DNA of 64,000 nt from Tubiluchus corallicola (Eukaryota > Priapulida > Priapulimorpha > Priapulimorphida > Tubiluchidae), in the NCBI GenBank assembly GCA_030141605.1, contig JAQGDQ010002388.1, forward strand, positions 1 through 64,000. Direction: 5' to 3'. Made by a program: the position numbers and the translations under genes. The notes beneath the pieces are model-generated. The model saw only the letters and a program-made list of their open reading frames with translations. It was not told the origin of the DNA and did no database searches. This document shows, in pieces, positions 1-9,415 of this stretch. Position 1 is the stretch's first letter, and the number at the start of each line of letters is the position of its first letter.

Positions 1-61
1 GGTAGAGTGTTTTTAGGCGATTTTCCACTGAGGGGCATTGATTTCGTGTTTCTTCATTCAT
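1..61 (-). CDS. 5' end of an unidentified gene leaving the window
   Basis: An ATG on the minus strand at 61-59 opens a frame that stays open to the window edge (20 codons, beginning MNEETRNQCPSVENRLKTLY). A good ribosome binding site (AAGGAGA) lies about 6 bases upstream of it, which is why I accept such a short piece. It is divergent from the thiE-like gene, with bases 62-176 shared as a promoter region. Too little protein is visible to name a family. Confidence 0.5.
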   Translation of the reverse strand, partial: MNEETRNQCPSVENRLKTLY

Positions 62-176
62 CTTTATTCTCCTTAAGAAGCGCACTTGCCACATTTTAGA
101 TTGTTTTCAGGAAATATTGGTGATATAGCTTGTAAAAACAATTCCTTAAGGTGCCAAATTAAGAGAGATCTTCATA

Positions 177-842
177 ATGTCTTCCATGCGCAGGTTTTTT
201 TTGAAGAAAATGGCTTGTAAAGGGAGGGTAAATCATTCTTTGAAAAATACAATAAAAAAATACCCTTCTTTTTTATTGATGTCGGATGAGAATCGCTTTC
301 CGGATCCGGCATCTATCATCTCTACTCTTCCTTTGGACAGTGGTTTTATTTTCAGGCACTATTCTCTTCCTTTCAAAAAACGTTGGGAAAAAGCGAAAGC
401 TTTGCGTCTACTTTGCAAGCGTTACGGGGTGAAATTTTTAGTTGCGAATGATCCAGCTCTTGCGGTCTGGTGCCATGCTGACGGGCTACATTTATCAGAG
501 TATCAACTCAAATATTTTTCTTGCTTAAAGCCTTCTCTTTTTTTGAATTCGTCTTTTGTTACAGTAGCGGCACATAATTTCCCTGCTCTCTATCGGGCAA
601 AACAATTTCCTTTCATCGATGCTTGCCTTCTCTCTCCTATTTTTCCAACAGAGTCTCATCCTTACGGATCTTCTCTTGGTTTAAGTCGTTTTGCTTTTCT
701 AGCCAGAAACTCTCCCTTGCCACTCTATGCTCTAGGGGGTATTAATGAAAGAACAATTTCTCTTTTGAATCATATTTCTATAAAAAACTTTATTGGTGTT
801 GCTGGGATTGGCTTGTTTTACACATCTCATGCATATTCTTAA
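177..842 (+). CDS. Thiamine phosphate synthase / TenI-family protein (ThiE-like)
   Basis: The 221-residue protein fits the ThiE/TenI TIM-barrel family. It has a mid-protein VANDPALAV segment followed by GLHLSE, and an ALGGI motif near residue 185 that in ThiE/TenI contacts phosphate. ThiE joins HMP-pyrophosphate and thiazole phosphate to make thiamine phosphate. The N-terminal 30 residues are basic and poorly conserved, so a later start is possible. Divergent ThiE-like proteins are common in alphaproteobacteria and activity cannot be judged from sequence alone. No other thiamine gene is nearby. The HAD gene follows 29 bases later on the same strand. Confidence 0.6.
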   Translation: MSSMRRFFLKKMACKGRVNHSLKNTIKKYPSFLLMSDENRFPDPASIISTLPLDSGFIFRHYSLPFKKRWEKAKALRLLCKRYGVKFLVANDPALAVWCHADGLHLSEYQLKYFSCLKPSLFLNSSFVTVAAHNFPALYRAKQFPFIDACLLSPIFPTESHPYGSSLGLSRFAFLARNSPLPLYALGGINERTISLLNHISIKNFIGVAGIGLFYTSHAYS

Positions 843-871
843 AAATAAATGTTCCGACAGGAGGAAAATAT

Positions 872-1522
872 ATGATCTATCAATACCATACAAACAAAAC
901 TGTTGATACTATCGTCTTTGATTTAGGTGGTGTTCTCATTGATTGGAATCCTCGCTATGTTTATCGCCCTTTATTTGATCACAATGAACCTGAAGTTGAG
1001 CATTTTCTAAATACTATCTGCACTTCTGAATGGAATGCGCAGATTGATGCAGGAAAGCCGTTTGCTCAAGCATGCTCAGAGCTTTCCGAACGCTACCCTC
1101 AGCAACAGGAGCTTATTTATTATTGGCAAGAAAAGTGGCCAGAAATGTTAGGAGAGCAATTGCAGGAAACAGTTGATATTCTCTACGATTTACAAGAGGC
1201 GAATATTCCTGTTTACGCGCTTACTAACTGGTCTGCTGAGACTTTTCCGATTGCGCTTGATCGGTTTCCTTTTTTATCTTCTTTTTTAGACATCGTTGTC
1301 TCTGGAGAAGTGGGACTAATCAAGCCTGATCCGAAAATTTACCATTATTTGCTTAACCAGAATAAACTTGATGCGCAAAGAGTCGTTTTTATTGACGATA
1401 GTCTTGCGAATGCTAAAGCAGCAGCCCAGCTAGGAATGACAGCTATTCATTTCCAAAATAAAGAGCATATGTTACGGGAGCAACTGATTCAGCTCGGCCT
1501 CCCTCTCAAGAAAAAGACATAG
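872..1522 (+). CDS. HAD-superfamily hydrolase (YihX-like phosphatase)
   Basis: The 216-residue protein is a HAD subfamily IA hydrolase. Motif I is FDLGGVLIDWN at residues 17-27 with the nucleophilic Asp. Motif II lies in the ALTNWS segment (about 116-121), the motif III Lys in GLIKPDPKIY (about 148-157), and motif IV in FIDDS (about 172-176). These are the signatures of YihX, an alpha-D-glucose-1-phosphate phosphatase, and related sugar phosphatases. Here the substrate is unknown. The start is set by a strong CAGGAGG site a few bases upstream. It probably shares a transcript with the ThiE-like gene. Confidence 0.75.
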   Translation: MIYQYHTNKTVDTIVFDLGGVLIDWNPRYVYRPLFDHNEPEVEHFLNTICTSEWNAQIDAGKPFAQACSELSERYPQQQELIYYWQEKWPEMLGEQLQETVDILYDLQEANIPVYALTNWSAETFPIALDRFPFLSSFLDIVVSGEVGLIKPDPKIYHYLLNQNKLDAQRVVFIDDSLANAKAAAQLGMTAIHFQNKEHMLREQLIQLGLPLKKKT

Positions 1523-1642
1523 ATCTACAATGCCAAAATCATTATGTATAAAATTTTTGGCTCTTTACAAAAGAAGTGCATTTCAACAAAAACAATTAAA
1601 CAACAGCATGTTACTTTGCAAAATTAATATAAAACATTAGGT

Positions 1643-2587
1643 TTACAGGCCGAATCTCTGATAATAGCTCTGTTCTTCTGCTGTTGTGACAGTTGATTCC
1701 ACAGCAGCTTTAGATGCAGAGGCAGCAGACTTACTAAAAAGTCGTTGAATAATGCCTTGTTCTAAAGCGAATTCTTTTATTTTTATCTTTTCACCATAGC
1801 GTTCATATAAGACTGTATGCATATGTCCTATATTATCAATAAGCCCTAATTCTACAGCTTTTTCTCCACGCCAGACGATTCCTGTAAACAGGCCATCATT
1901 TTCAAGTTTCAGGCGTTCTTTCCGACGTTCTATGACCCACGTTTTAAATCCTTCGTGTGTTTCTTGCTGAAGCCCTTTAAGCCATTGAATATCTTCTTCT
2001 TTTTCTTCCTGGAAAGGATCAAGAAGCGATTTCTGCTCTCCTGCTGTGTAAATGCGCCTTTCAATGCCGATTTTATCAAGGAGTTTGGGAAATCCAAAGC
2101 TTGCGCTGATCACGCCTATGGATCCTACGATTGAATTTTGATCTGCATAGATTTCATCTGCGGCACATGCCAGCCAATAGCCTCCTGAAGCAGCGACATC
2201 TTCAATAAAAGCTAGGACAGGGATATTTTTTTTCTTACGAAAGTATAAAATTCTCTGTGCAACCAGCGAGGATTGTACGGGAGAACCGCCGGGAGAGTTG
2301 ATTTCCAAGACGACAGCAACCAAGCGAGGAGTAGAGAATGCTTTTTCGATAATTGTATTAAAATTTTTAAGAGAAATTGTTTCTTTTCGAGAGCTTGGTC
2401 CACTGGCGATAATACCAGACAGGCGAATAACAGCGATAGCAGGAGGCTTTTTAAAAAATTTATCACGGATAGTATCTACCCATGGCAGCTTTAAAGTAAA
2501 GCAATCATTATCTTTTTTTTCTTTGGTGGATTTTTCTTCTTCTGGTTTTTGCGAAGGATTAAGATTGTCTTGATGAGATTCTGTCAT
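1643..2587 (-). CDS. S49-family signal peptide peptidase (SppA-like)
   Basis: The 314-residue protein is a short SppA-type serine peptidase. It shows INSPGGSPVQSS near residue 100, then VAASGGYWLACAADEIYA (about 131-148) with the catalytic Ser in ASGG, followed by SIVGSIGV and YTAGEQK, the region of the catalytic Lys in this family. The first 40 residues are charged. No clear signal peptide is seen; a short hydrophobic stretch near 51-65 is part of the fold. SppA proteins degrade cleaved signal peptides and membrane-associated peptides. It lies downstream of the methyltransferase on the same strand, a frequent alphaproteobacterial pairing. Confidence 0.8.
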   Translation of the reverse strand: MTESHQDNLNPSQKPEEEKSTKEKKDNDCFTLKLPWVDTIRDKFFKKPPAIAVIRLSGIIASGPSSRKETISLKNFNTIIEKAFSTPRLVAVVLEINSPGGSPVQSSLVAQRILYFRKKKNIPVLAFIEDVAASGGYWLACAADEIYADQNSIVGSIGVISASFGFPKLLDKIGIERRIYTAGEQKSLLDPFQEEKEEDIQWLKGLQQETHEGFKTWVIERRKERLKLENDGLFTGIVWRGEKAVELGLIDNIGHMHTVLYERYGEKIKIKEFALEQGIIQRLFSKSAASASKAAVESTVTTAEEQSYYQRFGL

Positions 2588-2655
2588 AAAAATAATTTCC
2601 TTAAACTATCATATATGCTTATGTTCAATATGGTTAGTGTAGTCGCTTTCAATGT

Positions 2656-3402
2656 CTATCCTTCCCAGGAAAGTTCTTTTCCATTTCGGAAGATATCTTC
2701 TGCTTCCTGGGTATATTTTCCTCCTTTACTGCTATGGAGAACAAGTCCCGGTAAAAGGCGTGTTGATTGTTTATAGTCTTTTTTTCCGCAGACAAGAACT
2801 CTGTTTGCTTCTTGGTTATATGATTTCCAGACAGGAAAGATCATAAAAGCGCCAAGAAAAGGACTCATGGCCTCTAGAAGCTCAGTAAGGTTACTTGCGG
2901 GATAAATAACAGTCAAGCTTCCTTTGGGTTTGAGTCGTTTACAGCACGCCTTAATCCAGTGGTGTAAAGAGTGTCTCTGCTCATAGGTTGTTGATGTTTC
3001 TCTCTGAGAAATTTTGGAGGCTTGTTTTTTTCCCTCTTTCCACCATGGCGGGTTTGTCATCACATGATCCCATTGTTTTTTCAGAGGATTAGAAAGGTTG
3101 AAAATATCACCTTGGTAGATTTCCAGCTGTTTTTCCATATGATTATTAACAATATTTTTTTTTGCAAGTTCTACAGCGGGAGGAAAAATTTCCAAGCCTG
3201 TCAGAAAAATATGAGGGCACCGGTAAGCCAAGCAAAGGGCTCCCGCCCCTACTCCGCATCCGACATCCAGCACATGCTCTTGTTTTTTTGCTTTTACGGC
3301 AGCCGATAGAAGAACTGTATCAATACCAAAACGGAAGCCTTTATAAGGTTGAAGGATAGAAAGAGATTTTCCTAGGATAAAATTTTCTGTTACTGTTTCC
3401 AT
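2656..3402 (-). CDS. tRNA1(Val) (adenine-N6)-methyltransferase-like (TrmN6/YfiC family)
   Basis: The 248-residue protein is a class I SAM-dependent methyltransferase. SAM-binding motif I is LDVGCGVGAGALCLA near residue 45, and the N6-adenine catalytic motif NPPWW is near residue 118. The leading ILQPYKGFRFGIDTVLL segment is typical of YfiC-like enzymes, which methylate A37 of tRNA1(Val). The gene is divergent from the polyprenyl synthase gene and upstream of the S49 peptidase. This neighbourhood is often seen in alphaproteobacteria. The exact RNA substrate is inferred from the family. Confidence 0.75.
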   Translation of the reverse strand: METVTENFILGKSLSILQPYKGFRFGIDTVLLSAAVKAKKQEHVLDVGCGVGAGALCLAYRCPHIFLTGLEIFPPAVELAKKNIVNNHMEKQLEIYQGDIFNLSNPLKKQWDHVMTNPPWWKEGKKQASKISQRETSTTYEQRHSLHHWIKACCKRLKPKGSLTVIYPASNLTELLEAMSPFLGAFMIFPVWKSYNQEANRVLVCGKKDYKQSTRLLPGLVLHSSKGGKYTQEAEDIFRNGKELSWEG

Positions 3403-3551
3403 TTTTACGTTATTTCAAGGTTAAAATTTTTTCATGCAATAAAATATCTTATGTTGTTATATAACATAGAGTGTATTATGATAATCAATATTTTCCTCTG
3501 ACAGCGAGAGACTCATTAAAACACATTAAATAATCATAAATAGAAAAAATT

Positions 3552-3593
3552 ACAGCCGCAATGACAAACTATACAGCCGCAACGAAAAACTAC
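3552..3593 (+). repeat. Imperfect 21-base tandem repeat across the ispB start codon
   Basis: Bases 3552-3572 and 3573-3593 match at 18 of 21 positions, beginning ACAGCCGCAA in each copy. The first copy contains the ATG. In the second copy the equivalent codon is ACG. The unit is seven codons long and keeps frame. Confidence 0.7.
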
Positions 3594-4583
3594 TATGGCA
3601 CAAAGCAAAATGCCACACAACAGCTTCAGGATTCTGTTCGAGACGATTTAAACAATGTTAACGCGCTCATTATAGAGCGTTTAAACAGCAACACGCCTCT
3701 TATCCCTGCGATTGCTTCTCATATTATTGCTGCAGGTGGCAAACGTTTTCGCCCTCTTTTGACTTTAGCGAGTGCAAAAATGTGTGGTTATGAAGGAAAT
3801 CGCCATGTGCATCTTGCAGCCTGTGTGGAATTTATCCATACAGCGACTCTTTTGCATGACGATGTTGTAGACGAAAGTACAATGCGACGCGGCCTTAAAA
3901 CGGCAAATACAGTCTGGAATAACCAAGCCAGTGTTCTTGTCGGTGACTTTTTATTCAGCCGCTCTTTTGAGCTTATGGTTGAGGATGGATCCTTAGATGT
4001 TTTGAAGATTCTTTCCGAGGCCTCTTTAACGATCGCAGAAGGGGAAGTTATGCAACTATCACTAGCTTATAGTGTTGGTTTAACGCAAGATCAATGTTTA
4101 GAAATCATTCGTTCTAAAACGGCAGTTTTATTTTCCGCTGCCGCTGCGGTTGGTGGGATTATATCTGACCAGTCGGCGCGACATATTGATGCGCTTCGTT
4201 CTTTCGGTTTAAACATGGGAATGGCTTTTCAATTAATTGATGATGTTTTAGATTTTACTTCTGATAAAAAAGCTATGGGAAAGAGAAGCGGCGATGATTT
4301 TCGCGAGGGAAAAGTAACCTTCCCTATTGTCTTAGCGTATGAGCGTTCTTCTGATGAAGAGAAACGTTTTTGGCAACGAACACTGGAAGAGAATGATCAG
4401 CAAGAGGGTGATTTTCAACGGGCGGTTTCTCTTGTTCATGAGACAAAATCTTATGAGCAGACATTCAACAAGGCGTGTGAATATGCGGAAAAAGCACAGG
4501 AATCTTTACAGATTTTTCCTGACAATATTTACCGCAAGCTTTTATCGGACCTTGTTGCTTTTACCACAGAGCGATATTATTAA
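3561..4583 (+). CDS. ispB: Long-chain polyprenyl diphosphate synthase (octaprenyl-type)
   Basis: The 340-residue protein has both aspartate-rich motifs of trans-prenyltransferases: DDVVD near residue 99 (first) and DDVLD near residue 226 (second), plus GGKRFRP for diphosphate binding. IspB-type enzymes elongate farnesyl diphosphate with isopentenyl diphosphate to make the quinone side chain, consistent with the complex I gene later in the window. Chain length cannot be read reliably. The start region is unusual: an imperfect 21-base tandem repeat spans the ATG. No strong ribosome binding site precedes it. Confidence 0.85.
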   Translation: MTNYTAATKNYYGTKQNATQQLQDSVRDDLNNVNALIIERLNSNTPLIPAIASHIIAAGGKRFRPLLTLASAKMCGYEGNRHVHLAACVEFIHTATLLHDDVVDESTMRRGLKTANTVWNNQASVLVGDFLFSRSFELMVEDGSLDVLKILSEASLTIAEGEVMQLSLAYSVGLTQDQCLEIIRSKTAVLFSAAAAVGGIISDQSARHIDALRSFGLNMGMAFQLIDDVLDFTSDKKAMGKRSGDDFREGKVTFPIVLAYERSSDEEKRFWQRTLEENDQQEGDFQRAVSLVHETKSYEQTFNKACEYAEKAQESLQIFPDNIYRKLLSDLVAFTTERYY

Positions 4584-4688
4584 CTAAATTAAAATAATAT
4601 TGTTGTTTTTTCATATTTATTGTAAAATACTTTATTTTAATAAGAATTTTCCTGAACTTTTATACAGTGTAAACATTTAGAGGGAATG

Positions 4689-5216
4689 ATGTTCAATAGC
4701 ATAAAATCAACATTATTTTTGATGGCGACAAGCGGTATTTTTTTAGGCTTATTATTTTCCATTGCAGCAGCAGAGGAAATAAAAGCAGGGGATAAAATCG
4801 GCGACTGGTACATTGACTGCCAGGCGACAGGACCAAATAAAACGATATGTGCTCTTTCTCAAAATATCAATCACGATGAGAAAGGGGTTGTCATGCGTTT
4901 AACTGTTGGCTGGATAGGCATGGAAGGCCAGCCTGTTCTTGTGGCCACTGTTCCTCCTGGTGTTTTAGTTTCTGCGGGAATAGCTGCGAAAGTTGATGCG
5001 AATGAACAATTTTCATTAGAGTGGCAATTTTGCGCGGCTCAAGGATGTGAAGCGAGTATTATATTAACAGACTCTCTTTTAGATATGTTAAAATCCGGCA
5101 ACCAGATTAACATAGCTTATGTTCCGATAAACAGGCAGCTATTTCAAGTTATGGGCTCTTTAAAAGGAATAACCAAAGGGCTTAATACTTTACGGGAGTA
5201 TAAAGAAAGCAATTAA
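4689..5216 (+). CDS. Invasion-associated locus B (IalB) family protein
   Basis: The protein of about 175 residues starts with a signal peptide (hydrophobic run about residues 10-28 ending AAAEE) and then has the family opening KAGDKIGDWYIDCQ. It has paired cysteines (DCQ, TICAL, FCAAQGCEAS), as in IalB proteins. The family is widespread in alphaproteobacteria as periplasmic proteins. The Bartonella name reflects one case linked to erythrocyte invasion and does not imply virulence here. Two ATGs are adjacent; the second (4689) has the better spacing to GAGGG. A clear intrinsic terminator follows. Confidence 0.75.
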   Translation: MFNSIKSTLFLMATSGIFLGLLFSIAAAEEIKAGDKIGDWYIDCQATGPNKTICALSQNINHDEKGVVMRLTVGWIGMEGQPVLVATVPPGVLVSAGIAAKVDANEQFSLEWQFCAAQGCEASIILTDSLLDMLKSGNQINIAYVPINRQLFQVMGSLKGITKGLNTLREYKESN

Positions 5217-5252
5217 TCATCTGTTGAAATGTTTCACGGATCGTTATATAAG

Positions 5253-5285
5253 AGGGTATTAGGAAATTTTCTATACCCTTTTATT
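5253..5285 (+). terminator. Intrinsic terminator after the ialB-like gene
   Basis: A perfect 7-base stem (AGGGTAT at 5253-5259 with ATACCCT at 5273-5279) is followed by a T-rich tract from 5279. It lies 37 bases after the stop codon. Confidence 0.75.
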
Positions 5286-5338
5286 TTAAGCATAATGTTT
5301 ATGAAAGCCTTGTTTTTTGTTGATAATTGGTGAGTGTT

Positions 5339-7234
5339 ATGTCTTGTCATTCTACTTCTTGGAATTTTGATGAATCACGTCGTTTATATGGTATTGACAA
5401 ATGGGGCGATCGATATTTTGATATTGATTCATCGGGCTATTTAATTGTGAAGTCGCCTGCTAACCGGGCGCATCCTGGTATTGCTCTTCATTCTCTTATT
5501 ATGGATTTGCGCCGTCGTGGCTATCCCCTGCCCGCTCTTATACGTTTTCCTCATATTTTAGAAGATCGTATTCAAAGGCTGTGTTATGCCTTTAATGATG
5601 TGATTCAAAAAGAACAATATGCCGGCAGCTATACAGTGGCCTACCCAATTAAATCGAATCAGCAAAAGGATATTATCACAACATTATTAAAGCATGGCGG
5701 TGATCAGATAGGTCTAGAGACAGGCAGCAAGCCGGAGCTTATGGCGGCGTTAGCTTTGATGAAGCCTGGCATGACTCTTGTGTGTAATGGTTACAAAGAT
5801 CGAGATTATATTCGTTTAGCGCTGATTGCCCGTAATTTAGGGATAAGATGTTTTATTATTATCGAGAAATTGTCGGAGATTGATTTAATTATTGAGGAAT
5901 CGCAAAGATTAGCTATCGAACCTCTTTTAGGTATTCGTATTCGTCTTGCAACGAAAAGTCGAGGGCGTGGAAAGAATATAGATGAGGAAAGAGCAAAATT
6001 TGGCTTGCTGGCCTGCCATATATTGGCGGTGATAGAGCGTTTACAGCAGGCAAATTTATCCTCTTCTCTTAACATAATCCATTTTCATATTGATTCTCAG
6101 ATAACAAATCTTAAAACGATTGAATCGGCTCTTTACGAAGCGGCTCGTTATTATATTCAGCTTCGTTCTCTTGACATTCCTATAAATATTATCAATGCGG
6201 GAGGAGGTCTTGGTGTCTGTTATGAAGGGTCTCATTGTGATTCTTTAAATTACAGTATGGAAGATTATGCTCATTTAATCGTTCATATTTTCGGTACGCT
6301 TTGCCATAGCGATGGATTTCCTCCTCCGGATATTATTACAGAGTCCGGCCGCTCTTTAACAGCGCATCATGCGTTACTTGTTACGGATATTGTCGATTGT
6401 GAAGTTGCGCCTGGTGCCTCTTTTCCCTCTTCTTATCGCTCTGAGGATATTCCGTTATCTCTTCGTTCTCTTTGGGATCTTTGGCATAACATTTCTAAGG
6501 AAACTCCTGTTGAGGATTATCGCTTAGCTCAGCAAGAGCGCAATCGCTGTTATTATATTTACACGGAAGGAAAATTAACGATCCAGGAGCGTGCGCAAGC
6601 GGAGGATATTTTTTATGCGATTTGTCGGAAGATTCGTTCTTTTCTGCATCCTTCCTCTGTGGAGCATAAGAAACTTTTAGAAACGCTTGATATTTTGCTT
6701 GCTGACAAGTTATTTTTAAATTTTTCGATTTTCCAATCGCTGCCGGATTCTTGGGCGATAGGTCAAGTCTTTCCTATTATTCCTCTTTCCGATTTAGAAA
6801 AGGCGCCTGAGAGTCATGTAATTATTCAAGATTTAACCTGTGATTCCGATGGATATATTGCGTCTTATCCTGGGTCTGGTGGTCTTTTAAAGACGTTACC
6901 TATCGCACAGTATAGCAAGGGAACGCCTTATTTTATCGCTATTCTTCTTACGGGAGCCTATCAGGAGATTTTAGGTGATATGCATAATTTATTTGGGCGA
7001 ACACATACAGTTAATGTTGTTCCAAGCGAAGATGGAGGATATGAGTTCAGCGCTATCAGGTATGGCCATACGATTTTGGATATGTTGCATTATACTCATT
7101 TTGATCTGGAGGATTTTTTATCCGCATATGATGCTAACATTATGAGCTCTCCCTGCAAAACATCGCAGCAGCGCAGGCAGTTTTTACAGGAGTTAAAAAC
7201 AGCTTTATCTTCTTACACCTACTATTCTCACTAG
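5339..7234 (+). CDS. speA: Biosynthetic arginine decarboxylase (SpeA)
   Basis: The protein of 631 residues is close to the usual 630-660 residues of SpeA, a PLP enzyme making agmatine from arginine for polyamine synthesis. Seen: YPIKSNQQ with the PLP-binding Lys near residue 100, NAGGGLGV in the barrel, ITESGRSLTAHHA, and the C-terminal HNLFGRTHTVN segment. The ATG at 5339 is preferred over the upstream TTG at 5327 because GGTGAG sits five bases before it. The gene stands alone: no agmatinase or other polyamine gene is in the window. It ends about 125 bases before a tRNA gene. Confidence 0.9.
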   Translation: MSCHSTSWNFDESRRLYGIDKWGDRYFDIDSSGYLIVKSPANRAHPGIALHSLIMDLRRRGYPLPALIRFPHILEDRIQRLCYAFNDVIQKEQYAGSYTVAYPIKSNQQKDIITTLLKHGGDQIGLETGSKPELMAALALMKPGMTLVCNGYKDRDYIRLALIARNLGIRCFIIIEKLSEIDLIIEESQRLAIEPLLGIRIRLATKSRGRGKNIDEERAKFGLLACHILAVIERLQQANLSSSLNIIHFHIDSQITNLKTIESALYEAARYYIQLRSLDIPINIINAGGGLGVCYEGSHCDSLNYSMEDYAHLIVHIFGTLCHSDGFPPPDIITESGRSLTAHHALLVTDIVDCEVAPGASFPSSYRSEDIPLSLRSLWDLWHNISKETPVEDYRLAQQERNRCYYIYTEGKLTIQERAQAEDIFYAICRKIRSFLHPSSVEHKKLLETLDILLADKLFLNFSIFQSLPDSWAIGQVFPIIPLSDLEKAPESHVIIQDLTCDSDGYIASYPGSGGLLKTLPIAQYSKGTPYFIAILLTGAYQEILGDMHNLFGRTHTVNVVPSEDGGYEFSAIRYGHTILDMLHYTHFDLEDFLSAYDANIMSSPCKTSQQRRQFLQELKTALSSYTYYSH

Positions 7235-7358
7235 CCTGTTAATTGCGTTAAGTGGTTATTTGTTTTATTTCGGTATATTTTTTATATATACAAAGGTTTT
7301 TATCTTAAAAAACTATTGCTCTTATATTGGAAGAATGATAGTTTTTTAAGGTTATAAT

Positions 7359-7435
7359 GTCCCTGTAGCTCAGCAGGATAGAGCACTTGATTCCTAATCA
7401 AGGGGTCGCAGGTTCGAATCCTGCCAGGGACGCCA
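7359..7435 (+). tRNA. tRNA-Arg (anticodon CCT)
   Basis: A full cloverleaf can be drawn. The acceptor stem GTCCCTG pairs with CAGGGAC, the D-arm contains AGCTCAGCAGGATAGAGC, the anticodon stem CTTGA/TCAAG encloses TTCCTAA with anticodon CCT, the T-arm carries GGTTCGAATCC, and the 3' CCA is encoded. The AT-rich ABC-F/DUF2971 pair lies directly downstream, so this tRNA may have been an integration site. No repeat of its 3' end was found downstream. Confidence 0.97.
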
Positions 7436-7721
7436 TTCTTTAAGTAGCGAATAAATGCTATCAAATTATCTTCCTTTCCCAACCTGACTATTTTCAACGT
7501 GCCGCATTTAATATTGCCAAGCTTTACCAATAAAGAAAATGGCAATTTCTGTTTGCGTCTTTACTTTTAGCGCGTACTTACAAACTTGAATATATAATTG
7601 ACTGTTAAAGATTTTATAATTACTATTATATTCATCATTCATTCAAAAAGGACGTGAGTAATGTAAATCCAATCAGCTAAATCATTTTTTGCTTTGGTTT
7701 AATTTTTAATTGGAAATGCTC

Positions 7722-9314
7722 ATGTCTTATCAAAATTTATCCACTCATCATATTAGCTATCATTTTCCTGATAATCGTTATCTTTTCAAGGATTTAAGTT
7801 TTGCGCTTAACTCAAGTAGCAAAGCCGCGCTTATTGGGAAAAACGGTGTTGGCAAATCAACATTACTGAAAGTTTTGGCGGGCGATTTATTATGCTCGGA
7901 AGGAAGTATAAAAACAGATTTAAAAGTGACATATATGCCTCAGAAAACTCAACATATCAAGGGGTTAGTGTCTGATGTGTTTAGAATTAGCAAAATTATG
8001 GACGCTCTGAAAAAAATCGAAAGCGGCAGTGTTGAGCAAGCTCTGTTTGATATAATTGAGAATAACTGGGATATTGAAGCAAAAGTGCGAAAAGAGCTTG
8101 ATAACTTTAATATGGGTGAAATTGATCTTAACCGAGATATCAACACTTTCTCAGGAGGTGAGATCATTAAGATTTTATTTGCTAAGAGCTTTTTAAGTGG
8201 CTCGGATATTATCCTTTTTGATGAGCCGACGAATAACCTTGATTACAATTCAAAACATCAGTTTATTGAGCGAATTTTAAATTACGATAAAGGTGTTTTT
8301 ATTGTTTCGCACGATCGTGAGCTTTTAGATAAAATGAGTAAAATTTATGAACTCACTGAAAAAGGGATGAAAATATACGGTGGGAACTATGATTTCTACA
8401 AGGAGAAAAAGAAGAGAGAGCAAGAGTCTCTAAAAACAAAACTTCGATCAGTGGAAAAAGAAAAAAAAGGATTGAAAAAAGAGCAGCAGAAACTTCAAAA
8501 AGACACCGCCAAGAAAAAACGCGAAGGCTTAAAGAATGTTAAGTCTCGTAAATATACCAGAGCGCATGCAGGATTAAAGCGTATGCAGGCAGAAGGAACA
8601 GCTAGCAAAAAAAAATATGATATTGCGGACAAAGAGCAGGAAATCCAAACAAAATTAAAAAAGATAAAGGATAAAATTGAGGATGGTAAGCATATAAAAA
8701 TCAATTTTAATACCTTGGATAAAAGCACGAATAAGATCTTGTTTAAAGGCAAGGATATAAGTTTTGGATATAATGACAAGTTACTTTTTTGTGATCTTGA
8801 TATAACAATTCGATATGGTGACAGGATTGAGATTTTTGGTGATAACGGCAGCGGGAAAAGCACTTTAATTAACCTGCTCATGGGAAAGCTTGCCTCGAAA
8901 TCAGGGCGTCTGGAATTGAAAACAAACCCCATATATCTGGATCAAAAGCTTGAGCTGCTCAATCGTGATAAAACGATATTGGATAACTTTTTAGAGTTGA
9001 ATCCAGACGCGAATAAAAATGACGCGCATGCTATTTTAGCGCAGTTTCTGTTCAGAAATGAAGAGGCAAAAAAATTAATCGCGGATTTAAGCGGAGGAGA
9101 GATTCTAAAAGCAACCCTCGCCTGTGTGCTTGGCAGCTCAAAGCTAGAGATGTTGATATTGGATGAGCCTACGAATAATCTGGATATTGACAGTATAGAA
9201 ATTCTCGAAAACGCTCTTAGGCAATATCCGGCGGCTTTGCTGATTGTTTCTCATGATAAGGAATTTTTGAGAAATATCGGCATTAAGCAAAGAATAAAAT
9301 TAAAGAAACAATGA
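7722..9314 (+). CDS. ABC-F family ATPase
   Basis: The protein of 530 residues has two ABC domains and no membrane segments. Domain 1: Walker A GKNGVGKST (about residue 39), signature FSGGE, Walker B DIILFDEPTNNLD. A charged Lys/Glu linker follows (about residues 220-320). Domain 2: GDNGSGKST, LSGGE, MLILDEPTNNLD. ABC-F proteins act on ribosomes: some are translation factors, others protect against ribosome-targeting antibiotics. The subfamily is not assignable by eye. The ATG at 7722 has GGAAA upstream; the TTG at 7710 is less likely. The gene is A-rich and Lys-rich compared with its neighbours, suggesting transfer. Confidence 0.85.
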   Translation: MSYQNLSTHHISYHFPDNRYLFKDLSFALNSSSKAALIGKNGVGKSTLLKVLAGDLLCSEGSIKTDLKVTYMPQKTQHIKGLVSDVFRISKIMDALKKIESGSVEQALFDIIENNWDIEAKVRKELDNFNMGEIDLNRDINTFSGGEIIKILFAKSFLSGSDIILFDEPTNNLDYNSKHQFIERILNYDKGVFIVSHDRELLDKMSKIYELTEKGMKIYGGNYDFYKEKKKREQESLKTKLRSVEKEKKGLKKEQQKLQKDTAKKKREGLKNVKSRKYTRAHAGLKRMQAEGTASKKKYDIADKEQEIQTKLKKIKDKIEDGKHIKINFNTLDKSTNKILFKGKDISFGYNDKLLFCDLDITIRYGDRIEIFGDNGSGKSTLINLLMGKLASKSGRLELKTNPIYLDQKLELLNRDKTILDNFLELNPDANKNDAHAILAQFLFRNEEAKKLIADLSGGEILKATLACVLGSSKLEMLILDEPTNNLDIDSIEILENALRQYPAALLIVSHDKEFLRNIGIKQRIKLKKQ

Positions 9315-9415
9315 TAGAACGTAGCGTGGCAATAAGGCTATGTAATTCCGTGTGTTTTTAATATAATGACTTTCTATGTCTTGCACTTAATTAAAAATCT
9401 GAAAGTTTTAAAAAG

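Noticed and set aside
7353-7358. TATAAT just before the tRNA
   Set aside because: A -10 box here would start transcription inside the mature tRNA. It is probably chance in AT-rich sequence.
7300-7545. 81-codon minus-strand frame with GRIRTCDPLIRNQVLYPAELQG-like protein
   Set aside because: It is the antisense of the tRNA-Arg gene. This peptide is a well-known artefact of translating the reverse strand of tRNAs.
7436-7721. Possible attachment site or gene between the tRNA and ABC-F
   Set aside because: No repeat of the tRNA 3' end, no integrase and no convincing frame were found.
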